Source: an uncultured Candidatus Saccharibacteria bacterium (GTDB taxonomy: Bacteria > Patescibacteriota > Saccharimonadia > CAILAD01 > GCA-016700035). Taken from it: a stretch of DNA of 7,415 bases. The notes under the pieces are model-generated. The model ran no database searches. It was not told the origin of the DNA and saw nothing but the letters and a program-made list of their open reading frames with translations. This document shows positions 1 through 7,405 of this stretch, piece by piece; within the stretch, counting starts at the first letter, position 1, and the number at the start of each line of letters is the position of its first letter. Where the stretch lies: contig CALKUN010000069.1 in assembly GCA_937996675.1 (NCBI GenBank), positions 1 through 7,415 on the forward strand, given 5' to 3'. A program made the position numbers and the translations under genes.

Positions 1-15
1 GTGCTCTTCCGATCT
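1..15. other. Illumina adapter remnant at contig end (not genomic)
   Basis: The first 15 bases, GTGCTCTTCCGATCT, equal the 3' end of the standard Illumina TruSeq adapter. Read on the minus strand they become AGATCGGAAGAGCAC, the familiar start of adapter read-through. Genomic sequence therefore begins at about base 16, and the last few codons of the minus-strand gene that seem to run to base 1 are artificial. This also shows that the left edge is an assembly end rather than a biological boundary. Confidence 0.95.
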
Positions 16-1935
16 AGAGAGAAAATGCTGCTCTGGTATTTACCTCCCTCCGAGTCATACATGGTGATCTTGTAGAAATATTTCACGCCATCATCAAGTC
101 CAGCCAGCTCAACTTCGTACGTAGACTCACTGGCTGATGTGTTGGTGGTCTTCACGCCACCAAAGTCTTCCGACTTACCAAAGTTTAGGTCTACCTTCGT
201 AGCGTCCTTCACGGTAAACTGAATAATCGCGTTGGTAAGGCCTGCCTTGAGGGTATTCACCTCTTTGAGAACTGGGGCTGGGGCAGTCTGGAAGCTAAAC
301 TCATCTGAAACACCGGTATTGCCATCCTCGTCAGTCCATCGTGCCAGCATATAATAGGTCGTGCCAGCATCAAGATTATCGAGGCTCACGACGTGTGACG
401 TGACTTGAGCTGAGCTACTTATCTCGGACGGACTATACTGACCAGCAGCCTTGCCGATAGCAATCTTCGAGTCACTTTCGCGATTCGTTGACCACGAGAT
501 CACCGCACGCTTTGTCGTGATATTTGTGACGGTTGGCGTACTCACCAAGGCGGCTGGCTCGGTAAACTTTCCTGTCGGCAGCATGGAAACTACTGAGCTA
601 TTAGCACCGCAGTTATTAGCGCTATCACAGGCTCGCACGCGATAGTAATAGACTTGTTGGGAGAGATTGGCGTCGACATAACTAGCACCTGCTGTTGAGG
701 CCACCTGCGTAAAAGTAGAGTTGTTTGTCGAGCGATATATGCGATACGAGGATACGCCCGCCCCCACATCGGCAGGTGGCGCCCAGGATACAGCAACCTT
801 CCAGTTGAGCGTAGCCTTGGTGGAAATATCTGCAATCTCTAGGTCGAGCGGAAGGCCCGGTGCAGCGGTATTGGCGGTGAATGTCGTACTGGCATACGTA
901 TCATAGTTAACATTGCCCGCTTCATCCTTCGCAACGACATAAAAAGTATTTTGACCTGGTTGAGTCGCATACGGTCCCGCAGCTACATTTGTGACGCCAG
1001 CTGTCGTGAATGTGCATGTGTTGATGGTAGGTAACGTATTGACCGTATAGCAGTACTGCAAACCACCAGCCGAACCGACAAAACTTGCTGGCGGAGACCA
1101 GCTGAATGCGAAGGAGTTCTGCGTATTTGTGCTCGGCGTAGCCTGAACAGATAACGGCGAAGACGGTGAGTCAGTATTGATCTTAATGACCGCTGTGGCG
1201 TAGGTCGTTGAAAAGTTCCCTGCAGCATCGAGCGTACGGAAGGCGACGATATTGTTGCCCTCTATAAGATTTGGGTAGTCAAAGGTTGCATCCGTACGGT
1301 ACGATCCAGAATTCGACAGCAAATCTGTCTCATCTTGAGCGCCATTGTGGCTCGCACCATACCATGTACTGTCGTTAATCTTGTACTGAAGCCCTAAGAC
1401 ACCCGAGTTCGCATCCGAGATTGATCCTGTGCCCGATGACGGCCAGGTCAACGTGACGTCCCGAGTCGCTATAAACTGCGAAGGTCCCGATATGAAGCCG
1501 GGTGATGCCGGTGCAGTGTTGTCGTAGCGGAACTGGAAGCTCGTGGCAGAACCGGTGAAGACATTATTCGAGTAGTCCAGTGCCTTGATGCGCAGATAGT
1601 ATGGTGTCGAGGATGAGCTCAAACTAGCTCCAAGCATATTTGCCGTGGCTAGATTAATATTTGTAGCACTAACCGCAAAAGCACAGGCGCCATCTGTATT
1701 GAGCGGGCTCGCACCTAGGAGGCCTTTGGTCGACTGCGGGTCGGCCGTGTTGTCCTGACCTAAATAAAGACAGTAACCCTTGATCCCGGTCGCACCCGGA
1801 TTCGTATCGTCCGTTCCAGCCGTCCAGCTGAAATATGGCGTCGGCGTATTCACCCACGCATTATTCGATATCACTGCGCCGCCACTCGAGCGGAACATTT
1901 GTATCGCGGAGGCATTACTGGCTGGTGGAGTCACA
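16..1935 (-). repeat. Array of about six FN3/Ig-like modules, last one cut by contig end
   Basis: Approximate modules by base, in protein order: 1515-1935, 1165-1514, 862-1164, 568-855, 280-567 and 16-275. Hallmarks include an early W strand (FSWSPP, VSWAPP, ISWSTN), a Y-x-V/I strand near the end (YYLRIKALD, FYVVAKDEAGN, YYYRVRACD, YYMLARWTDEDGN) and linkers with TAPASPG, TAAPGLP or TAPAP. The first two resemble bacterial Ig-like folds more than textbook FN3. Modules 1, 3 and 4 each contain exactly two cysteines. Such arrays usually hold functional domains away from the cell surface. The sequence similarity between units is low at the DNA level, so this is not a recent tandem duplication. Confidence 0.85.
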
Positions 1936-4900
1936 TCTGGATTGATGACCAGCGTTACGCTGGTTAGTGTAATCGCCTGAGATCCGTTGCTTGATAGGAA
2001 GGCCCTCCACTTGAAGTTTCTCGTGCCCACCGGAAAGGTCGAGATATTTGCGTTAATGTCCGTCGCTGTGTTGTAGGTCGCTCCAGATACATCAACCCAA
2101 GCAGCGCCATTCCAGTACTGCCAAGTACTGCCGCCATCATTCGAGATCTGATAGTAAATCTCTCCCCCGTTTTTGGTGGCAGATTCAGTAAAGGTTTTCC
2201 AACTTGATACGGCCGCCGGCGAATAAGGGCTGTTTGGCTCAATGGTTGGGAGGTCGGTAGCGTAGCGCTTGCCGATGAAGGAGGCGCCGGCCGCAGTGCC
2301 CGCCAAAAACCTATTTGAGTCGACGTATTTTACTGCTGAGAATTCATCGCTAATGAGATCCGACTTGTTAGCCTTATTTATCACCTCCCCGACGACTGGA
2401 GCATTCACATTAACGCCATCTATCCGGATGACCCTACCATCTTCTGGCGCAGAAGAATTATGCACGGAATAATAGCGATTATTTGCTACATCGAGAGTAC
2501 TGCTCTTTATTTGAGTCGGAACGTTTTCGGGGAGAGATGTATTGTTCAGCTCGACCTCACTCGTTATGAGTCCACTGACCGAATACCCAGTATATCTCAC
2601 GCGAAGAAAGCGAGCTGTTTTACTGGCAAATGACGTGTCGTGAGCGACACTACTAGTCCAATTTCCAATCACAAGAGCTAGACCGCTAATACTCTTTAGT
2701 TGGCTCACTGTTCCTCCAGTAAAGGTTGTTTGAAACGTTTTCATCTCCTTTATACCAAAGTTGCTACCTGACAGATGTGTAGCCGATACCCTGACTCGGA
2801 TCGCCTTAACGGTTGTGGTTGCGAAATCGCTAAATTTCCCTAGTGACGTATTATTCGTGACTGTCGCAAGTGTATTCACTGTGCCTGATTCAAACATTGA
2901 TGAGTACGGCTCAATTTCCGCTACTCTCGTTGCCTGTATATCTGCGCCATTGCCAGACTGTGTAACGTATAGCCTCACGTATCGTCCAGTCACAGGAGAG
3001 CTAAATTTTGCTCTATACCCAGTGCTGGTATTGCTGTTCGTTGTGGCGTACGCACTCGTCCAGTTGGTTCCGTCGGTGCTGTAGTCAATGGAGTAATCTT
3101 TTGTATAATTGCCGCTCTCGGATACCCAGCCTAGCCCAGCAATCGTCTGCGAGCTACCAAGATCCAACTGGAGCCATTGCGGCGCAGTGTTGGTAGCTAC
3201 ATTGCTAATCCAGCGTGAGCCAGAATTATTATCGATTGCCTTGAGAGGCCCAAAATTCGCAGTATCATTGTTTAGAATCGACGAACTCGTTGCAGCTGTG
3301 ACAGCAATTGGAGTTGTGATCGTGCTGCTACCCTCTAGTACATAATTTTTTCCAACAGAGTTTTGATCGTAAAATTGAAGGTCTACACCGCTCACCTGTT
3401 GCGGGCTCGCGTAATCTATTTCGTAGAGTGGATCTACGACCGTTGAAGCAAAATTTGTGTAATACGTACTGCCGAAGTTGCCATCAATCGCGTTTGCAGA
3501 TGGATAGGATGGATTTGGCCATTGTCCACGACCTGTTGCGCCTGGAGACAGGTTCGCCGAGGTGCCCTGCGTACTAGACTCTATGACATAGCTCGACGGA
3601 TGATAAGTCGGGGAATACCAAAAAAGCTGCTTTAGGTAATTGAATGTCTTGCTTGTGCCAAGGTCGTATTCCAACCAGTCTTCTGCCAGTGTCTGCTGAG
3701 CTCGATAATACGTGCTCGAATTCCCGTCAACCGTATTAGCAGCAATGGCAGACGTATCAAACCGACCCTGGGCAGTCGAGCCAGTAATAAGATTGGGGCC
3801 TTTCGCCGTGTGTGTGAATGTATTTACAGTGCTCGATAGGGGTGTCGTTCTGTTCTCCTGGACAACCACTAAGCCATCCTCAGTCTCGACAAATATCGTA
3901 TTGTTTCCGGAGTTTGCGGTAGATGTACCTTCGGTGACCTTTAATCCAGTAAAAGTCCTTCGCGGTATATCCGTTCCGTGTAGAGGCGCCCAATCACTGC
4001 CATAATCAACAGAAGCTCCAGACCAGTTCCAGTCGGCTACCTGTGCTATGGCGTTGTACTTTACCAGAATCGCCCCATCGGTATTGCTGCCGCCATTAAT
4101 GCGCATGTCGTAATACAGTGATCCGTCGCTCGTTAATACAGCACTATTATTCGTAAAACCACCCGCTATCGTCGCCTTAACAATAGTCGGTGTTCCCAGC
4201 TCATCTTTAATAATCTGAGCCATAGTTAAGGTCGAGCTTACTACATAGACTTTATTGGCAATCTCAATAGCGCTCAGTCGCAAAATATTCTGGTTTCCCA
4301 ATGCAGGCGAAGTAGCTGTAGTGTAGCGAGCCGATCCAGGCGCTGTATTATTTGCCAATGCACTTGTTTGCCAACGGTAGATACCGCCATTCTTACCGGC
4401 ATACAAATATCCACTTGATAAGGCTAAGGAAGTGAATCCACCTCCCGAAGTTACATACGCCGACCTTACCCAAGTGTCCTGACGGATTACGTCTATGCCT
4501 AGATCGGTAGAGACATAGTAGTACGTATCGTCAGCCGTCACATCGAGTACATTATTGGATTGCAGCTGACCACCAGCGACCGTGAAGTTTTTCACGGTGT
4601 CATTCAAGGACAGACGAAGATTATTACTGTTCGGCTCTATCTTGCCATTCGTGTAAGTGTACTCACCTGGTGTATTGAACGTCCAGACATTCGTATCGCC
4701 TGAGCCAAGAGCACGAAATGTAACGAGCGAGGATCCGGCTACAAATAGAAGAAGCACGCCAACATGCACAAAAGGATGCCACTTCCAGCCATGCCATTTG
4801 GCATACCACCCACCTCTGTCCATCAGCTTAGCGTGCGGACGAACAGCTACATGATGGTGTATGAACTTGGTGAAGGATACAACAGGTCTTGCACCTGATC

Positions 4901-5027
4901 CAGCGATCGTTTTTGAATGGCTCCAAGCTGGCTGAAGAGTTTTTGTGCGCACAAAGCGAAATGACCTTTGGATCGTCTGCACGACAACACCAAAAGCGGC
5001 CCCGATCTTTCTCCTGTCAGGCCTCAC
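16..5027 (-). CDS. Giant membrane-anchored surface protein with discoidin-like and FN3 modules (3' partial)
   Basis: The minus strand stays open from a TAA at 5061-5063 to the contig edge; the stop is missing, so the product exceeds 1,670 residues. I chose GTG 5027 because GGAG lies 5 bases upstream and a TACAAT box lies about 50 bases upstream; ATG 4823 is the alternative start. Residues 1-86 are strongly basic and His/Trp-rich near the membrane. A hydrophobic helix follows at about 87-106, so the rest should be outside the cell. Order then: beta-rich, possibly propeller-like region (about 115-410); two weak discoidin-like units (411-485, 501-570); a clear F5/8 type C domain (577-708); a further discoidin-like stretch; a beta-sandwich module with one Asp-box (927-1029); and about six FN3/Ig-like modules (1032 to the end). 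Such domains bind glycans or surfaces and act as spacers. A role as adhesin is inferred; no catalytic motif was seen. Confidence 0.9.
1941..2250 (-). other. Beta-sandwich module with a single Asp-box in the giant protein
   Basis: Residues about 927-1029 contain IYYQISNDGGSTWQYWNGAAW followed by a stretch of strands ending in TLVIN. SNDGGSTW (bases 2121-2144) fits the Asp-box pattern S-x-D-x-G-x-x-W found on beta hairpins of sialidases and many secreted proteins. I recall very similar modules next to FN3 domains in CPR surface proteins, but I cannot name the family with certainty. No sialidase catalytic residues are visible, so a structural or binding role is inferred. Confidence 0.55.
2904..3797 (-). 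repeat. Discoidin-like (F5/8 type C) module series within the giant protein
   Basis: Three successive units share the discoidin pattern: an A-x-D-G/N-N stretch, then W-x-x-x-DLG or an equivalent, then a beta strand with Y and S. The third (about 2904-3300) is clearest, with KAIDNNSGSRW, WLQLDLGSSQTI, DYSTDGTNW and GRYVRLYV in the expected order. The first (3571-3797) has NTVDGNSSTYYR and LEYDLGTSKTF. The second (3318-3527) has NAIDGNFGSTYY and YEIDYASPQQV. F5/8 type C domains commonly bind carbohydrates or lipids. The first two units are weak and may be half-domains. The stretch after 2904 also contains a discoidin-like TARFLRVRYTG strand. Confidence 0.8.
4710..4769 (-). other. Predicted membrane helix (signal anchor) of the giant surface protein
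   Basis: The encoded segment VHVGVLLLFVAGSSLV and its flank are hydrophobic and follow a basic, aromatic stretch reading WYAKWHGWKWHPF. The charge distribution predicts the N-terminus inside and the large C-terminal part outside. The helix ends with small residues (A-G-S-S), so cleavage as a signal peptide cannot be excluded. The long basic N-terminal region before it makes a retained anchor more likely. Confidence 0.75.
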
Positions 5028-5032
5028 ACCTG

Positions 5033-5036
5033 CTCC
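5033..5036 (-). promoter_or_regulatory. Shine-Dalgarno GGAG deciding the GTG start at 5027
   Basis: The minus strand reads GGAG, five bases, then GTG. This is the only in-frame candidate start of the large gene with a well-placed Shine-Dalgarno sequence. The ATG at 4823 and the GTGs at 4982 and 4952 lack one. Confidence 0.55.
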
Positions 5037-5074
5037 AAAACCGACATTACAAAAACTCAATTAACGTAAGTACT

Positions 5075-5080
5075 ATTGTA
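5075..5080 (-). promoter_or_regulatory. Putative -10 box for the giant surface protein gene
   Basis: On the minus strand the hexamer is TACAAT, one mismatch from TATAAT. A 17-base spacer leads to CTGCAA at 5098-5103, a poor -35. Transcription would begin near 5068, giving an untranslated leader of about 40 bases before the GTG at 5027. The box sits upstream of the stop codon that closes the frame, which agrees with the longer protein start. Confidence 0.5.
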
Positions 5081-5161
5081 CCCGAAAGCAAAGGGATTTG
5101 CAGGGTGCGGACTGCGACTTCACCTTATTCGCATTTGCTCCAACTACAAAAAAGAGCGGTC

Positions 5162-5170
5162 TGATACAAT
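5162..5170 (+). promoter_or_regulatory. Extended -10 promoter for the hydrolase gene, probably (near-)leaderless
   Basis: TGATACAAT combines an extended -10 TG with the hexamer TACAAT (5165-5170). The hexamer ends only nine bases before the ATG at 5180. Transcription would then begin about 2-4 bases before the start codon. No Shine-Dalgarno is present close to the ATG, and the expected -35 position (5142-5147, AACTAC) is not a match, as is usual for extended -10 promoters. Confidence 0.65.
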
Positions 5171-5179
5171 ATCCGCGAT

Positions 5180-6229
5180 ATGGTTAAGAAGTCAGAAGTA
5201 AAATCCCCTAAGCAAAAAGGTCGTCTCGTTCGGCAGATAGGCTTGTGGGCGCTTGCCGCACTGGCTGCGTTTGTCCTCGTTAGTGCCGGACTCATGTGGA
5301 GATATGATCAGTGGCACAAAAATGATCCAGAGGTCATCGGCGTGAGCTTCAGCCAAGTACAAGCCGAGCGTTATGGCGTAGATTGGAAGGCAAACTACAC
5401 TTCCCTCCTCGATGACCTCGGCGTGAAACACCTCCGCCTGGCCGCCTACTGGGACCGCATTGAGCCAGGTCCTGATCGCTATGATTTTAGCGAGACAGAC
5501 TGGATGCTCGAAGAAGCCGCCAAGCGTGGTGCCAAGGTCAAGCTCGTCATCGGTCAGAAGCTTATCCGTTACCCTGAATGCTTCTATCCAAGCTGGCTAG
5601 ACCGCAACAATCCTGATGAAGTCGAAACTCGCGCCAACAAAATGCTTCGTGTCGTTGTCGAACGCTACAAAGACTCTCCGGCAATAGAAAGTTGGCAGCT
5701 AGAGAATGAGTTTCTCCTCCATTCCTTTGGTGAGTGCCCAGCGGTCAACCTCACAAACGCCAAGCTTGCCCACGAGCTCAAGACTGTTCGGTCTGTCGAC
5801 ACGAAGCATCCGATCATCCTCACGCAGTCCAACCAGCATGGCTTCCCCACCCTTGGACCAAATGCCGACTACTACGGCTTCTCGATGTATCGCAAGGTGT
5901 GGAATAGCACATCTGGTTACTTCACATACCCCCAGCGCGGTGTGTTTAATTGGTGGAAGGCCGCTCTCACCGAGAGTTATCGTCCGACCACCGTTACGAT
6001 CCACGAGCTCCAGGGTGAAGCTTGGGGACCAAAGGGGAATGAGCATCTGTCGTGGGAGGAGGCTCAGGTATCAATGAACCCGGCTCAGCTCGCCGATAAT
6101 GTTGCCTATGCCCGTGAGACGCGCATCAAACAGTTTGACCTCTGGGGAAGTGAATGGTGGTACTGGCTCAAGACTACGCAGAATCACCCCGAGATGTGGG
6201 ATGCTGCTCGACAATATTTCAGTAACTAA
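5180..6229 (+). CDS. Membrane-anchored clan GH-A (TIM-barrel) glycoside hydrolase-like protein
   Basis: The 349-residue product begins with a basic tail (KK, KQK, R) and a hydrophobic helix at about 17-40, then an extracytoplasmic catalytic domain. The domain reads as a (beta/alpha)8 barrel of clan GH-A, the fold of GH5, GH39 and GH42 relatives. Visible pieces are GVSFSQ at the first strand, HLRLAAYWDRIEPGPDRYDF at the second, WQLENEF with N176-E177 as likely acid/base, TVTIHELQGEAWGP with E276 as likely nucleophile (E280 close by), and FDLWGSEWWYW at the last strand. It would cleave a beta-linked glycan, but the substrate cannot be read. The only two cysteines, C134 and C186, both lie outside and could form a disulfide. 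The ATG at 5180 suits a promoter box ending nine bases upstream. The gene is divergent from the surface protein gene and abuts the glycosyltransferase gene tail to tail. Exact GH family is uncertain. Confidence 0.85.
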   Translation: MVKKSEVKSPKQKGRLVRQIGLWALAALAAFVLVSAGLMWRYDQWHKNDPEVIGVSFSQVQAERYGVDWKANYTSLLDDLGVKHLRLAAYWDRIEPGPDRYDFSETDWMLEEAAKRGAKVKLVIGQKLIRYPECFYPSWLDRNNPDEVETRANKMLRVVVERYKDSPAIESWQLENEFLLHSFGECPAVNLTNAKLAHELKTVRSVDTKHPIILTQSNQHGFPTLGPNADYYGFSMYRKVWNSTSGYFTYPQRGVFNWWKAALTESYRPTTVTIHELQGEAWGPKGNEHLSWEEAQVSMNPAQLADNVAYARETRIKQFDLWGSEWWYWLKTTQNHPEMWDAARQYFSN

Positions 6230-7393
6230 CTAGCGACCGATACGAGGAAGACGTAGGCCGCTCGGCTTAGCTTGAGCTTTGAGAGCTTTATCGTAGCCAT
6301 CAAGAAGCGCTTGGGCAGACTCTTGCCACGAGAAGTGCTCGAGACGTTCTTTACCGAGCTTCTTCAGCTCTGCTTGTCTCTTTGGGCTATCGATCACCCG
6401 CTTTATCGCCGCAGCAATATCGTCAACTTTTTTGCCATCAAAGAACTCGGCCGCTTTGTCGTACACCTCTGGCAGACAAGTTGCATTGGAGCTCGCTACG
6501 GGTATACCGTAGCTCATAGCTTCAAGCCCTGGAATGCCGAACCCTTCCGATAGAGCCGGCAGGACGTAGAGTGCGGCGTTCTGATACAGGCCAGCCATTT
6601 CGGCATCAGTCACAAAACCGGTGAAGATAATTGAGTCGGAGAGCTTGAGCTTGGCAGCTTTTTTCTCTAATGCAACATGGAAGCTATCTTTCTTACCAAC
6701 GAAGATCAATTGGTGATCAAAGGATTTATCGTCGGCCTTGAGCTTGGCAAACGCATCGATCAGTCGTCCAAGATTCTTACAAGGAAAAGCATTCCCAACG
6801 TGCAAGAGATATGGCTTAGTGATGCCGAACTTCTTGAGACTTACGATCGGCTTTGCGCGAACCTCATCGAGCGCGCAGGGTGTGAGGATCATCTTTTTCT
6901 CATCTGTACGATAGCGTTTTTTGATGTCCTGCTTCACGTAATCAGTGAGTACAAAGATAGCTCGACTACGATTTATTGCCGTCTTCAATACATGCCGCAT
7001 AACAACGTCTTTGAGCCCGTACGTAAAAGGCGCGAGAAAGCCTGAGCGGATCGATTTGAACTTCAACATCGTGAGGTCATGAATGTTCACGACGAATGGC
7101 TTGCGATATTGGAGTGGAATATTAAACTGCGTGAAGTGAACTAAGTCAGGCTTTGCTGCATCCAAGATCTTTGGTAGCTGAATCTGCTCTTGCGGCGTAT
7201 ACCAAACCGCATCCGTCTCGATGAGCTCGAGCTTTCGCAGTTCCTTGGGAAGTGATGCCTTATCTTCAGGGCGAATCAGGAGGACTAATTCATGCTTGGT
7301 ATTGAGCCCAGCAGCGGCGACGAGGATGTTCTCGACGTACCGACCGATGCCCGTTTGCTTGATCCAGCGAGCATCTATAACGATCTTACTCAT
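6230..7393 (-). CDS. GT4-family (GT-B fold) glycosyltransferase
   Basis: The 387-residue product has the two halves of a GT-B enzyme and lacks a signal peptide or membrane helix, so it should act in the cytoplasm or on the inner membrane face. The N-terminal half starts with VIDARWIKQTGIGRY (residues 5-19), the acceptor-side loop typical of GT4, and has the IHD motif at 104-106. The C-terminal half has LLHVGNAFPCKNLGRLIDAF from 196, with K206 in the phosphate-binding position, and the donor-binding E-x7-E motif at E283 and E291 within SEGFGIPGLE. Family members transfer a sugar, often mannose, glucose or rhamnose, from a nucleotide donor during assembly of surface polysaccharide or glycolipid; the donor and acceptor here cannot be told. 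The length is normal for the family. The ATG at 7393 is supported by a perfect TATAAT six bases upstream. A basic C-terminal tail (KPSGLRLPRIGR) ends at TAG 6230-6232. Confidence 0.93.
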   Translation of the reverse strand: MSKIVIDARWIKQTGIGRYVENILVAAAGLNTKHELVLLIRPEDKASLPKELRKLELIETDAVWYTPQEQIQLPKILDAAKPDLVHFTQFNIPLQYRKPFVVNIHDLTMLKFKSIRSGFLAPFTYGLKDVVMRHVLKTAINRSRAIFVLTDYVKQDIKKRYRTDEKKMILTPCALDEVRAKPIVSLKKFGITKPYLLHVGNAFPCKNLGRLIDAFAKLKADDKSFDHQLIFVGKKDSFHVALEKKAAKLKLSDSIIFTGFVTDAEMAGLYQNAALYVLPALSEGFGIPGLEAMSYGIPVASSNATCLPEVYDKAAEFFDGKKVDDIAAAIKRVIDSPKRQAELKKLGKERLEHFSWQESAQALLDGYDKALKAQAKPSGLRLPRIGR

Positions 7394-7399
7394 ATCTTC

Positions 7400-7405
7400 A
7401 TTATA
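7400..7405 (-). promoter_or_regulatory. Consensus -10 box TATAAT of the glycosyltransferase gene (leaderless)
   Basis: The minus strand reads TATAAT, six bases (GAAGAT), then ATG. A start site seven bases after the hexamer would be the A of the start codon itself, so the message would lack a leader. No Shine-Dalgarno fits in the gap. The -35 region falls beyond the window edge. Confidence 0.7.

Larger units (their letters stand above)
5028..5179. other. Divergent intergenic promoter region
   Basis: This 152-base gap separates the start of the giant surface protein from the start of the glycoside hydrolase, which are transcribed away from each other. It carries one TACAAT box for each direction, about 85 bases apart. 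I see no operator-like palindrome, riboswitch or small RNA gene. If the shorter start at 4823 were right for the surface protein, the gap would be 356 bases. Confidence 0.7.

Noticed and set aside
2112..2132. Short direct repeat with two copies of AGTACTGCC
   Set aside because: It is explained by codons for the Asp-box region (S-T-W-Q-Y-W) and is too short to mean a mobile element or regulatory array.
2761..4005. Plus-strand open frames of about 60-107 codons (for example 2761-3084 and 3712-4005)
   Set aside because: They are shadows of the giant minus-strand gene, whose frame gives coherent domain motifs throughout.
4821..4823. ATG 4823 as start of the giant protein
   Set aside because: No Shine-Dalgarno or -10 box precedes it, and the frame is open for 79 codons upstream with a better-supported GTG. 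It remains a possible alternative.
16..5027. Alternative genetic code (TGA as Gly or Trp), known in some CPR lineages
   Set aside because: No in-frame TGA occurs in the long frame, Trp is TGG throughout, and the other genes end in TAA and TAG at expected lengths.
4889..5164. Plus-strand open frame of 91 codons in the region between the divergent genes
   Set aside because: It lies antisense to the N-terminal part of the surface protein and across both promoter boxes. It has no Shine-Dalgarno or -10 box of its own, and its product resembles no protein I know.
5699..6077. Open frames of about 115-123 codons overlapping the hydrolase gene on both strands
   Set aside because: They lie wholly inside the hydrolase, which has clear catalytic motifs; their products are serine/arginine-rich or unremarkable.
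6225..6300. Possible terminator between the convergent genes
   Set aside because: Only weak short inverted matches (such as CCGCTCGG) exist, with no stable stem followed by a T run.
6677..7045. Plus-strand frame of 122 codons opposite the glycosyltransferase
   Set aside because: It is antisense to a complete GT4 gene that carries its E-x7-E motif and start region; no independent signals were seen.
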